Part shown: positions 43,842 through 52,576 of the stretch, in pieces
Numbering within the stretch: the stretch's first letter is position 1
How the letters are laid out: the number at the start of each line of letters is the position of its first letter
Assembly (NCBI RefSeq): GCF_030408815.1
Contig: NZ_CP047355.1
Coordinates: forward strand, 744,001 to 808,000
Direction: 5' to 3'
DNA length: 64,000 nucleotides
From: Corynebacterium freiburgense
GTDB lineage: Bacteria > Actinomycetota > Actinomycetes > Mycobacteriales > Mycobacteriaceae
Made by a program: the position numbers and the translations under genes
The notes under the pieces: model-generated
What the model was told of the DNA's origin: nothing
The model's database searches: none
The model's input: the letters and a program-made list of their open reading frames with translations, nothing else

Positions 43842-44315
43842 ATGTTTGGTTTTGGAAAGAAGAAAGTACATTTGCAACGCCCTTGCGCAGGCCAGGTCGT
43901 TCCGATTACGGATGTTCCTGACCCGGTATTTTCCCAAGGTATTGTGGGTGAGGGTTTTGCAGTGGTGCCGGAAACCACGACGGGTATTTTCCAGGTGTGT
44001 GCTCCTGCGAATGGCACAATTGTATCGATCTTTCCCACCTTGCATGCCTTTGCAATGAAAACCGAACAAGGGTTGGAACTGCTTGTGCATGTTGGATTGG
44101 ATACCGTATCCCTTCAAGGTCAAGGTTTTACCAGCATGGTAGCCCGCGGTGATACGGTCTCTGCAGGTGATGTGATACTGCGTGTCGACGCCACCGTGCT
44201 TACAGACCACGGATGTAGTTTGATCACCCCAGTGGTTGCTACCAATAAAAAGCAGGTTTCTTCATTAGCGCTTCAACCTACCAATGACATTGTCTGTACA
44301 GTGACCCTTGCCTAA
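43842..44315 (+). CDS. PTS EIIA, glucose family (Crr type)
   Basis: A 157-residue EIIA(Glc)-like protein: RPCAGQVVPITDVPDPVFSQGIVGEG, then NGTIVSIFPTLHAFAMKTEQGLELLVHVGLDTV, which carries both active-site histidines. It passes phosphate from HPr to EIIB. As a separate small gene 15 bases after EIICB it completes a three-gene operon, whereas many corynebacterial PTS permeases carry fused EIIA. Confidence 0.95.
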   Translation: MFGFGKKKVHLQRPCAGQVVPITDVPDPVFSQGIVGEGFAVVPETTTGIFQVCAPANGTIVSIFPTLHAFAMKTEQGLELLVHVGLDTVSLQGQGFTSMVARGDTVSAGDVILRVDATVLTDHGCSLITPVVATNKKQVSSLALQPTNDIVCTVTLA

Positions 44316-44324
44316 TTCATAACG

Positions 44325-45029
44325 CTACTCTTCCGTCGTTGCATTGAGATGTTTCGTTGCTTCCCGGCGGGAGAGTGGTTGGATTTCGGGATGTTGAGCA
44401 AGGAATGCCCGCACCCACTGAGGATTTGTGCGGGCATAGTCACGCAAGGCCCAGCCTATTGCTTTCGCAATAAAAAATTCGGTTTCCTGCAGGTTGGGGA
44501 CGATCACTCCGCTTAATAGGTCAGTGTCGGTGTTTTCTTTTGCCTGAAGCTGGCAGAGTATGGCGTAGCGACGAATCCAAATATCCGGATCTTGAGCCCA
44601 CTGAATCATTCGCTCGAATTCTTTATGAGAGTTTTGTCGAATGTAGTTATGGGTGTGGACGCATTCATCAACAAGGTCCCACCAGGCTGCAGTGCGAATA
44701 AAGTGCTCGATTGTTGGCATAGCGGTGGCGTCGAGAAGCTTGGCATGTTTAGGAAGGAGCAAAAGCATTAAGGCACTGCGACGATATTCGCGGTGTGTGG
44801 CGCCATCCCAAAGTTTACGGGCGGTTGCGAGAAGTTCAGCAAGGGACAGTCCGGCGGGAGCGTGTGTCTGTACTATGCGGCGAATAAGGTTTCGTTGTTC
44901 GGGTACTCGAAGCCCCAGCAGTGGTTCAGAACATTTAAGATATTTTTGTTGGCTTTGGGCGAAATCGGCATTCCCGTATTGCGGTAGTTGTGTATAGATT
45001 TCGGAAATTATCGTGGTGTTTGCTTGCAT
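44325..45029 (-). CDS. DNA alkylation repair protein, AlkD-like
   Basis: A 234-residue all-helical HEAT-like protein of the AlkC/AlkD DNA glycosylase group: YGNADFAQSQQKYLKCSEPLLGLRVPEQRNLIR, WDLVDECVH, DPDIWIRRYAILCQL and EFFIAKAIGWALRDYARTNPQWVRAFL with the conserved Trp, Asp and Arg. Such enzymes remove 3- and 7-alkylpurines. The ATG at 45029 overlaps the upstream DprA-like gene by 22 bases, so they are co-translated. GGCGTCGAGAAGC lies at 44727, encoding KLLDA on the sense strand. Confidence 0.9.
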   Translation of the reverse strand: MQANTTIISEIYTQLPQYGNADFAQSQQKYLKCSEPLLGLRVPEQRNLIRRIVQTHAPAGLSLAELLATARKLWDGATHREYRRSALMLLLLPKHAKLLDATAMPTIEHFIRTAAWWDLVDECVHTHNYIRQNSHKEFERMIQWAQDPDIWIRRYAILCQLQAKENTDTDLLSGVIVPNLQETEFFIAKAIGWALRDYARTNPQWVRAFLAQHPEIQPLSRREATKHLNATTEE

Positions 45030-45856
45030 AATGTTTGTGCGAGTTCTGCTGCATGTCGAGGATTTTCGGCTATAGATACTAGATTGTGTTGGGCTAGCAA
45101 CCGTCCCCATGTGGTGTTGCGGGCTACTCCAGGTGTAAGGATGAGTCCGCGGGAATGTTCTCGGGCGGCGCGGGCTTGAACACGAACACTGGAATATTCA
45201 TCGCAATTAATAATAATGGTGGTACTACTTATACCGGCTGCGACAATTTCAGGCATTCCATAGGTGTGTTCGGTTTTTTCTTGGTCTGGATAAAAGCGTG
45301 AGCAGATGGTCCCATTGCGTTGGATACGGCGCCGCAATCCGGCGTTTTTCTTTGGTGACCAGTCATCGAGACCAGATGGCATAATGGCGATTGGGTGGCC
45401 CTTGGCGTCAAGCGTAGCTCGGTGGACTGCCAGATCAGTGTCTGTGGTGAATCCAGAAACAATGGGGATGCCATCTTGAGCTAGGAGTTTTGTAATGTCT
45501 TTTGCGGCTTGAATGTCCAGCGGCGAAGGGTTTTTCGCTCCCACAATGCTTACAATCGGCCCGTAGGGAAATGCTTTGCCTTCAATAAATAACAGTGGGG
45601 GTGGCTTTAATAAATCCAAAAGCAGTTTCGGATACTCGGCTGCAACAATTGGAACTATCGAATACCCATTTGCCTGCCATTGGAGTAGATTACGTTGTGC
45701 TTCCTTCCGGGCGGCGGCGAGGTCGGCGTCGTTAAGCGCGGAACATAAGGCGGCAATGCCATCGGTTTGTAGAATGCGTTCGCGCTGTGGTGCCCGCATC
45801 TCGGCAGGAACGCGGAGACATGCAAGAATCTCAATGATTTGCTGTTCCGCGTTCAT
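45008..45856 (-). CDS. DprA-like (Smf) DNA-processing protein
   Basis: A 282-residue Rossmann-fold protein like DprA/Smf: VSIVGAKNPSPLDIQAAKDITKLLAQDGIPIVSGFTTDTDLAVHRATLDAKGHPIAIMPSGLD corresponds to the DprA core, but GLAxGID has become GFTTDTD, and the C-terminal winged helix is absent. DprA loads RecA on incoming single-stranded DNA in transformation. The divergence of the core and the tight overlap with AlkD suggest a specialised paralogue rather than the housekeeping DprA. Function uncertain. Confidence 0.8.
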   Translation of the reverse strand: MNAEQQIIEILACLRVPAEMRAPQRERILQTDGIAALCSALNDADLAAARKEAQRNLLQWQANGYSIVPIVAAEYPKLLLDLLKPPPLLFIEGKAFPYGPIVSIVGAKNPSPLDIQAAKDITKLLAQDGIPIVSGFTTDTDLAVHRATLDAKGHPIAIMPSGLDDWSPKKNAGLRRRIQRNGTICSRFYPDQEKTEHTYGMPEIVAAGISSTTIIINCDEYSSVRVQARAAREHSRGLILTPGVARNTTWGRLLAQHNLVSIAENPRHAAELAQTLCKQTPR

Positions 45857-45864
45857 GGTGTGTT

Positions 45865-46623
45865 CTAGTAGCTGCCGTTGGCTGCATGGAAATCGGCGGC
45901 AATGCTAAGGATTTCCTCGGCGAGTTCCGGACGGCAAATCAGCACGTCGGGCAGGTAGGTGTCTTTATTATTATAGGTGATTTCGCTGCCGTCGAGACGC
46001 GAACAGTGCAATCCAGCGGCCCGGCACACCCCAACGGGAGCTGCAGAATCCCATTCATATTGGCCACCGGCGTGCACATAAGCGTCGGCATCACCAAGCA
46101 GAACATGCATTGCTTTAGCGCCCGCTGAACCCATGGACACAGTTTCAAATCCAAGCTTTTCTGCAATGTGGTTTGCAACCTTTGGTGGGCGGTTATGGGA
46201 AATCATGATTTTCCGCGCTAGTGGTCCCATCACAGCCTTCGCGTCGGAAGAATGGAACACAACACCAAGGTCAGGGAGCCCAACAGCGGCATGGATTGGG
46301 GTGCCGTGTTCAATAAGCGCAATGTGTACGGCCCAGTCTTGGCGGCCAGTGGCAAATTCTTTGGTGCCGTCCAGGGGATCGATAATCCATACGCGATCTT
46401 TTTCAAGACGGGCTGGGTTATCAGCTGCTTCTTCGGAGAGGAAACCATCGTCCGGACGGTGTTGGGCCAATACTCGAGCAATCCAGTTCTGTGCGAGTTC
46501 ATCACCAGCATCACCGAGGTGTGTGCTGCGAAGTAGACCGACATTGCGCACGCCCTTAAGGATTTCACCAGTACCTTGTGCGAGTCGTCGGGTCAGGTTC
46601 GCGTCTTCAAAGTGTGCAGTCAT
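45865..46623 (-). CDS. cysQ: 3'(2'),5'-bisphosphate nucleotidase, CysQ-like
   Basis: A 252-residue Mg-dependent phosphatase of the inositol monophosphatase superfamily. GFLSEEAADN, WIIDPLDGTKEFATGRQDWAVHIAL (metal-binding Asp pair) and YVHAGGQYEWDSAAPVGVCRAAG are the family motifs. CysQ hydrolyses PAP in sulphate assimilation; other IMPases are possible. It is eight bases upstream of dprA on the same strand, so probably one unit with dprA and alkD. The ATG lies 8 bases after TAGACT on the minus strand (leaderless). Confidence 0.9.
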   Translation of the reverse strand: MTAHFEDANLTRRLAQGTGEILKGVRNVGLLRSTHLGDAGDELAQNWIARVLAQHRPDDGFLSEEAADNPARLEKDRVWIIDPLDGTKEFATGRQDWAVHIALIEHGTPIHAAVGLPDLGVVFHSSDAKAVMGPLARKIMISHNRPPKVANHIAEKLGFETVSMGSAGAKAMHVLLGDADAYVHAGGQYEWDSAAPVGVCRAAGLHCSRLDGSEITYNNKDTYLPDVLICRPELAEEILSIAADFHAANGSY

Positions 46624-46629
46624 GTGTTT

Positions 46630-46636
46630 TAGTCTA
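46630..46636. promoter_or_regulatory. Overlapping divergent -10 elements (cysQ and lhr)
   Basis: TAGTCTA reads as TAGTCT on the plus strand (towards lhr) and TAGACT on the minus strand (towards cysQ) within 26 bases that separate the two start codons. Both starts sit about one -10-to-start distance away, suggesting leaderless divergent transcription. Confidence 0.5.
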
Positions 46637-46649
46637 GCCTTCTGGTTGG

Positions 46650-49600
46650 ATGGTAGGCATGCCAGAGGTTATTTTGGAGCGTTTTTGTCCGCAGGTGGCC
46701 GAATGGTTCCGCAATGTGTTCGCACAACCCACCCGTGTGCAGGCCGAAGCATGGGAACACATTAGCCAAGGCCGCAATGCGTTAGTGGTTGCACCCACCG
46801 GCTCTGGTAAAACTCTTGCGGCGTTTTTATGGTCCCTTAATTCGCTTGTCGACGCCCCGCGCTCCAAGGTAAAAGTCCTCTATATCTCCCCGCTTAAAGC
46901 CCTTGGTGTGGATGTGGAAACCAATCTTCGGGCACCACTACACGGTATCGCCATGACCGCGGAACGCCTAGGCTTACCCGTACCCGATATTACGGTGGGT
47001 GTGCGATCAGGAGATACCACTTCAGCGGAACGAAGTCGCCTTGTACGCAACCCCCCAGACATCCTTATTACTACCCCGGAATCGCTCTATCTCATGCTCA
47101 CTTCAAAAGCTGCCGCGATTCTAAGTGAAGTGGAAACCGTAATTATCGACGAAATACACGCACTTGCCGGGACGAAACGCGGTACGCATCTTGCATTAAG
47201 CCTGGAACGACTAGCCACAATGACCACATTTCAACGCATTGGGCTTTCTGCCACAGTTCGACCACTTGAACGCGTTGCGGATTTCCTAGGTCCGAACACA
47301 TCCATTATTGCGCCGCCGGCTGAAAAACTCTGGAACCTGCATGTGCACTATGGGGAACAATTCGAAGAAGATATCTATGCCCAAGTTATGTCGGCACGAT
47401 CGACATTATTATTTGTAAATTCCCGAAGGGCCGCAGAACGCTTGACCGCGCGTTTAAATGAAATCGATGAATCCGAAATTGCGCGGGCTCACCATGGTTC
47501 CGTAAGTAAAGACGAACGAGCCCTTACTGAGCAGCTCCTAAAAGCCGGCGAAATCCGGTGTGTAGTAGCCACATCTTCCCTGGAATTAGGTATTGATATG
47601 GGTGCTGTGGATCTGGTTATTCAAGTGGAATCCCCACCGAGTGTAGCCGCAGGTTTGCAGCGCGTTGGGCGTGCCGGACACGCTGTGGGTGCGACGTCGA
47701 TAGGCAGAATCTATCCAACGCACAATGCGGACCTTGTACAAAGTGCAGTAGTAGTGCAGCAGATGCGTAATGGGAGTATTGAAGAACTTTCCATACCTAG
47801 CAACCCCTTGGATGTATTGGCTCAGCAAACTGTAGCGGCTGCCGCAATGACCGAACTCAATGTCGATGATTGGTTCGCTACGGTGCGAAAATCTTACCCA
47901 TACCGCGAATTACCCCGTGAAGCATTCGATACTGTAATCGACTTGGTAAGTGGTTCGTACCCAAGCACTGAATTTGCTGAACTTCGTCCCCGTGTGGATT
48001 TTGACCGCATTAGTGGAACCTTACGAGCACGCCCAGGTGCGCAACGTGTAGCAGTGACCAATGGTGGAACCATCCCAGATCGCGGACTATTTGGTGTGTT
48101 TCTCCTTGGCGGTGATGAGGGAGCCCGGAGAGTAGGCGAACTCGACGAAGAAATGGTTTATGAAACCCGCGTTGGAGATATTTTTACCCTTGGAGCTTCC
48201 AGCTGGCAGGTCGCGGAAATCACCCGTGATCAGGTCCTTGTTACTCCTGCGCCGGGCCATACTGGGCGGTTACCATTCTGGCTTGGAGATCAGCAGGGTC
48301 GGCCCGCCGAACTTGGTAAAGCTATTGGGGCTTTTCGGCGTAATCCAAAGTACAGCGCTGACCTCGGGGAATTCGCACAAGCAAGTATTAAACAGTACCT
48401 AGATGAGCAGCGTGAATCTACCGGCATTATTCCTGATGAACGAACCCTCTTGGTTGAGCGTTTCCGCGATGAGCTTGGCGATTGGCGGGTGATCCTGCAT
48501 TCCCCATATGGCCGACCAGTTAATGCTGCTTGGGCATTAGTCATTGGCACTAAATTTGATTTCGACGCCCAGATAGTCGCGGGCGATGATGGAATCATTC
48601 TGCGCGTCCCAGACTCCGATATTGATCCAGGTGCGGGGATATTCCAAATTGATCCTCATGAAGCGGAAGACATTGTGCCCCGGGAAGTGAGCAATTCTGC
48701 CCTTTTTGCTTCACGGTTCCGCGAATGTGCCGCACGTGCATTATTAATGCCCAGGAAAAAGCCTGGCCAGCGCTCTCCGCTTTGGCAGCAGCGACAGCGG
48801 GCGTCGCAATTATTGGAGGTGGCGCGGAAATACCCAAACTTTCCGATTATTTTAGAAACTATTCGCGAGTGCTTGCAGGATGTGTATGACCTGCCTGCTT
48901 TCCTATCACTTTTGCATGATATTGCGGCGCGCCGGGTTCGAATCGTTGAAGTTACGGTGGATCAACCAAGCCCATTTGCGTCTTCGTTATTGTTCCATTA
49001 CACGGGCGCTTTTATGTATGAAGGCGACACTCCACTTGCAGAAAAACGTGCGGCGGCGTTGGCACTTGATCCGTCTTTAATGGCGAAATTATTGGGCAAT
49101 ATTGAGCTTAGGGATTTACTAGACCTTGATGCAATTGCGGCAGTGGAAGCGGAACTTCGCAGGCATCATTATGCCCGCACGCCCGCTGAACTTGAGGATA
49201 CGCTCCGAATCCTGGGCCCACTTCCGGTTTCTGAACTGGATCTATACACCTCATATCCAGATGCCGTACGATCACTAACCCATCAGATAATGCGGGTGCG
49301 CATAGCCGGTATTGAACATATTGCATTGGTTCACGACGCCGCGCTCCTCCGGGATGGTTTGGGGATTCCGGTGCCAGCTGGGGTGGCGGCTTCAAACACC
49401 ATAATCACCGATGCTTTAGAACAATTGCTCGGTCGATGGATTCGCACGAATTTGCCTTTTACTTTGGAGGCGTTGGCTGGAGCGTTTGGCATTCCGATTG
49501 CGATGGCACACAGTGTGTTGCAAACCTTGGATGTATTACCTGGCCACTACACATCGTCAGACGAACAATTTTGCGATCCCAAGGTGCTGCGGCGGCTACG

Positions 49601-50822
49601 ATTGCGGAGTTTGAATGCAGCTCGTGCGGCAGTGTCTCCGGTGTCTCATGAGGCGTTTGCTCGTTTCCTCCTGGATTGGCAGCAGGTTGCACCATTGGGG
49701 GATACCCCCACATTGTCTGGCATTGATGGTGTCTATTCTGCAATCGAACAATTAGCCGGTATAAGGCTTCCAGCTAGCGCGTGGGAATCGCTGGTACTTC
49801 CGTCTCGGGTGGCAAACTACAATCCCGCGTGGCTTGACGAACTAACGATCAATGGCGAAGTTTTTGTGGTTGGTGCTGGCAAGGCTGGTACTCGAGACCC
49901 TTGGATTATGCTCCTACCTGCGGACGACGCCGCACCATTCCTCGAACCTCTCGATGATTTACCTGAGCTTGGTCCATTGGAACAAAAAATAGTGGATTTC
50001 CTTTCGAATGGTGGCGCTTACCTCTATCCCGAAATTCGATCCTATGTTCAGGCTTCTCCGGGGGATCTTCAAACCGCCATGTTTTCCTTGTTCGAGGCGG
50101 GCTTAATCGCTCCTGATGGGTTCCAGGCGGTACGCGCCTACCTTGGTTCTGGTGGCCGTGTTGCTCATCGTGCTTCTCGACGACCCTCTCGCACGCGTGT
50201 ACAGGTTCCGCCTGCATTGGTCGGGCGATGGTCTTCGGTATCTCGATCCTCAATGGAACCGACTGCTCGTGGTAAAGCATTGGCTGATATTTGGTTGGGG
50301 CGCTATGGGGTAGTTACCCGTGGGAGCGTCGTTAATGAAAACTTGGTCGGTGGTTTCGCGCTGGCGTATCGCGTATTAAGTACATTCGAGGAGCGTGGCC
50401 GGGCGATTCGTGGATATCTTGTGGATGGTCTTGGGGCTTCTCAGTTTTCTACTTCTGCGGTGGTTGACCGCTTGCGTGGCTGGGAGGACCGCGTTAGTGC
50501 TGAGCCGAAAGTACACGTGATTGCTGCTGCTGATCCTGCGAATCCGTATGGCGCTGCGTTGCCGTGGCCGGTGTCGAATTTGAGTCGTGCTGCGGGTGCG
50601 CGTGTTATTTTGGCTGATGGTCGTTTGGTGGGTTTCCTTACTCGGGGTGGTAAGAACTTGACGATTATTTCCGAGGATGACCTTGGACATATTGCTGCTG
50701 CGTTGGCTGTTTCTGGGGATGTTATTGCAAAAGTGAATGGTGAGGGGGTGTTGGTTTCGCCGTATCTTTTGCAGTTTCGGGAGTTGGGTGCGCGAATCAG
50801 CCCGCAGGGCGTTCGTTTTTAG
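46650..50822 (+). CDS. lhr: Lhr family ATP-dependent helicase
   Basis: A 1390-residue superfamily 2 helicase. N-terminal DEAD-type core: VVAPTGSGKTLAAFLWSLN (Walker A), YISPLKAL, ITTPESLYLML, VIIDEIHAL (Walker B DEIH), SATVRPL, TLLFVNSRRAAERL, VVATSSLELGIDMG and QRVGRAGH; then a winged helix and the large Lhr C-terminal region (900 to 1390). Lhr unwinds RNA-DNA hybrids and is linked to DNA repair. The word GCTTGTCGACGCC occurs at 46844 (NSLVDAP). The stop overlaps the HNH gene stop by 4 bases. Confidence 0.95.
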   Translation: MVGMPEVILERFCPQVAEWFRNVFAQPTRVQAEAWEHISQGRNALVVAPTGSGKTLAAFLWSLNSLVDAPRSKVKVLYISPLKALGVDVETNLRAPLHGIAMTAERLGLPVPDITVGVRSGDTTSAERSRLVRNPPDILITTPESLYLMLTSKAAAILSEVETVIIDEIHALAGTKRGTHLALSLERLATMTTFQRIGLSATVRPLERVADFLGPNTSIIAPPAEKLWNLHVHYGEQFEEDIYAQVMSARSTLLFVNSRRAAERLTARLNEIDESEIARAHHGSVSKDERALTEQLLKAGEIRCVVATSSLELGIDMGAVDLVIQVESPPSVAAGLQRVGRAGHAVGATSIGRIYPTHNADLVQSAVVVQQMRNGSIEELSIPSNPLDVLAQQTVAAAAMTELNVDDWFATVRKSYPYRELPREAFDTVIDLVSGSYPSTEFAELRPRVDFDRISGTLRARPGAQRVAVTNGGTIPDRGLFGVFLLGGDEGARRVGELDEEMVYETRVGDIFTLGASSWQVAEITRDQVLVTPAPGHTGRLPFWLGDQQGRPAELGKAIGAFRRNPKYSADLGEFAQASIKQYLDEQRESTGIIPDERTLLVERFRDELGDWRVILHSPYGRPVNAAWALVIGTKFDFDAQIVAGDDGIILRVPDSDIDPGAGIFQIDPHEAEDIVPREVSNSALFASRFRECAARALLMPRKKPGQRSPLWQQRQRASQLLEVARKYPNFPIILETIRECLQDVYDLPAFLSLLHDIAARRVRIVEVTVDQPSPFASSLLFHYTGAFMYEGDTPLAEKRAAALALDPSLMAKLLGNIELRDLLDLDAIAAVEAELRRHHYARTPAELEDTLRILGPLPVSELDLYTSYPDAVRSLTHQIMRVRIAGIEHIALVHDAALLRDGLGIPVPAGVAASNTIITDALEQLLGRWIRTNLPFTLEALAGAFGIPIAMAHSVLQTLDVLPGHYTSSDEQFCDPKVLRRLRLRSLNAARAAVSPVSHEAFARFLLDWQQVAPLGDTPTLSGIDGVYSAIEQLAGIRLPASAWESLVLPSRVANYNPAWLDELTINGEVFVVGAGKAGTRDPWIMLLPADDAAPFLEPLDDLPELGPLEQKIVDFLSNGGAYLYPEIRSYVQASPGDLQTAMFSLFEAGLIAPDGFQAVRAYLGSGGRVAHRASRRPSRTRVQVPPALVGRWSSVSRSSMEPTARGKALADIWLGRYGVVTRGSVVNENLVGGFALAYRVLSTFEERGRAIRGYLVDGLGASQFSTSAVVDRLRGWEDRVSAEPKVHVIAAADPANPYGAALPWPVSNLSRAAGARVILADGRLVGFLTRGGKNLTIISEDDLGHIAAALAVSGDVIAKVNGEGVLVSPYLLQFRELGARISPQGVRF

Positions 50823-52168
50823 AACGGCGGGTTGAGTTCGTGTTCTGTGGATGGTTGTAGGGTTATTGGGTTTTTTGGTTTGGGTCTTCGGGCTCGATGT
50901 TTTCGGGCTCGTTGGATTTGCTGACGCAGGGTTGATCCCCATCTGCCCAGGCCGTTTCGTATTGGTTGGTTTGTGTTGTCATGTGCCGGTGATTTTTTGG
51001 AATGTCTTGTGTCTATTCCTTGTTGGGTGCCGGTGATATTTGGTAGGAGTCCTTGGGGTGTTGTAGTTGCGATGAGCGTGCCATCTGCGTGATACCAGGT
51101 GACGTGTCCTTGAGTGTTCATTGTTGCCTGGATACGTCGGTCAGTTTTGGCATTGTGATGGTGGCGGCATAGGCATTGGAGGTTGGAGAGTGTGGTCCAT
51201 CCGCCCGCTTCGAAGTTGATTACGTGGTCGATGTCACAGGTTGCGGCGTCAGTATTGCAGCCGGGGAAGCGGCACGTGCCGTCGCGGAGTATGACCAGGA
51301 GGCGTAAATCTAGGGTTGGGTCGTGGTGTGCTTGGCGTAGTGTTGCGATGTTTGTGGCGTCTTTGTATTCGGTGGGTTGTTTAGCCAGGATGGCTTGTTG
51401 GGTTGGTGTAAGGTCTTCGGCGCCGTGGAGGTGTTCGGTGATGAGTTGTTGGTGTGGCTGGAATTTGCCAATGCCAAAAGTGATATGACGTCGGCTGCAT
51501 TGATGTTGTTCGCCATTTATGATGCGGACAAGTGCATCTGCTTCGCTGCAGTGATGTTTACGGGCGAAAGTATGAATGTGGTCGGCGATTGTGAGGGCGT
51601 CGATACTGTCGAGTTCGGCGGTAAGCAGTGTGGTGCCAGCGGTGGAGTGTGGTGCAAATATAAGCCAGTGTTGTGGTTCTTTGTGGGCGTCGTGGACCGT
51701 TACCTGGTGGGTGCGTAAAAAGCGCTTGACCCGACGACGAATAAACCCAATGGTGGGCAGGGCTTCATGCGTGGTGGTTGGGGTGAAAAGCTTAACCAGA
51801 TGGGTGTCTAGGGCCGCGAGGAATTCTGGTTCTGGATTGTCCGGGATCTCCACTAAAATATGGTCGATTGCGGTCAACATGGCATAGTCAATATGACCGA
51901 ATTTCAAGGCGTGGTCCCGAAATTGGGGGAGTTGTGTGTGGAGACGGTGGCAGGCGGCAAGGATATTCTTTACTTTTCCTTCGCGCCATGTTCCTAGGCG
52001 GGCGGAAAGTTTTGTGGCCAGGGAGTTGAATTCATCGGCGGCAATATCAATATCTTTGGCTAGGCGAAGAAACCGCCGCAGCATAAATTTATTTTCTTCA
52101 ACTGAATCTAAGCCAAGCGGATTATCGCTGGCGTGAATTTCATAGAAGGGTGCTATTTGCGCCGTCAT
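50819..52168 (-). CDS. HNH endonuclease with DUF222 domain
   Basis: A 449-residue protein. The DUF222 region (about 30-290) is followed by an HNH nuclease module near 340-385: TCRFPGCNTDAATCDIDHVINFEAGGWT and NLQCLCRHHHNAKTDRRI, with both Cys pairs and the HNH His residues. This family is multi-copy in actinobacteria, sometimes inside mobile elements; no ends or insertion repeats are visible here. The ATG at 52168 follows GGGAGGTG. The low-complexity C-terminus (RARKHRARRPKPKNP) is basic. Confidence 0.92.
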   Translation of the reverse strand: MTAQIAPFYEIHASDNPLGLDSVEENKFMLRRFLRLAKDIDIAADEFNSLATKLSARLGTWREGKVKNILAACHRLHTQLPQFRDHALKFGHIDYAMLTAIDHILVEIPDNPEPEFLAALDTHLVKLFTPTTTHEALPTIGFIRRRVKRFLRTHQVTVHDAHKEPQHWLIFAPHSTAGTTLLTAELDSIDALTIADHIHTFARKHHCSEADALVRIINGEQHQCSRRHITFGIGKFQPHQQLITEHLHGAEDLTPTQQAILAKQPTEYKDATNIATLRQAHHDPTLDLRLLVILRDGTCRFPGCNTDAATCDIDHVINFEAGGWTTLSNLQCLCRHHHNAKTDRRIQATMNTQGHVTWYHADGTLIATTTPQGLLPNITGTQQGIDTRHSKKSPAHDNTNQPIRNGLGRWGSTLRQQIQRARKHRARRPKPKNPITLQPSTEHELNPPF

Positions 52169-52222
52169 TGTGTTCACCTCCCGCCCGAACTTGTTGATGT
52201 AACTCCCAGTATATGGGGGAAC

Positions 52223-52250
52223 ACCTGCTAAAACAAGGGTTATCGCAGGT
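52223..52250. repeat. Inverted repeat ACCTGC...GCAGGT
   Basis: Six-base arms around a 16-base spacer, upstream of the HNH gene. ACCTGCTATAAAA (52401) echoes the left arm. The 408-base gap 52169-52576 is A/T-rich; nothing else is recognised. Confidence 0.35.
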
Positions 52251-52576
52251 CAAGACATATTTTGCACTATAGAGACGCTACCCCCGTTGCGATGTTTTGA
52301 CCTGGGGAAACAACATTTTTCTATGGTGGGCTAATATATTGTTCGCCTTGAATTCAAAGCGCTACAGTGCCTAATAGTATAGGTGCTATATGTGCTGAAA
52401 ACCTGCTATAAAATGAGTTTTTCTTAGTTTGAATGAAAAAGTAACCCTTGAGCTCTGAACGCCGCTAAAAATAAAAATAGTGATACTAGGCACAGATAAA
52501 AGTACACTGACGGGGGTGGGTTCGGCTATTTAGTTACCCCCACTGGTGTTAAGTTGTGCGGCCTAAGATGGGCTGT

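Noticed and set aside
50819..52168. HNH/DUF222 gene as part of a group II intron or homing intein
   Set aside because: No intron or intein boundaries or maturase are visible; the gene stands alone with its own ribosome-binding site.
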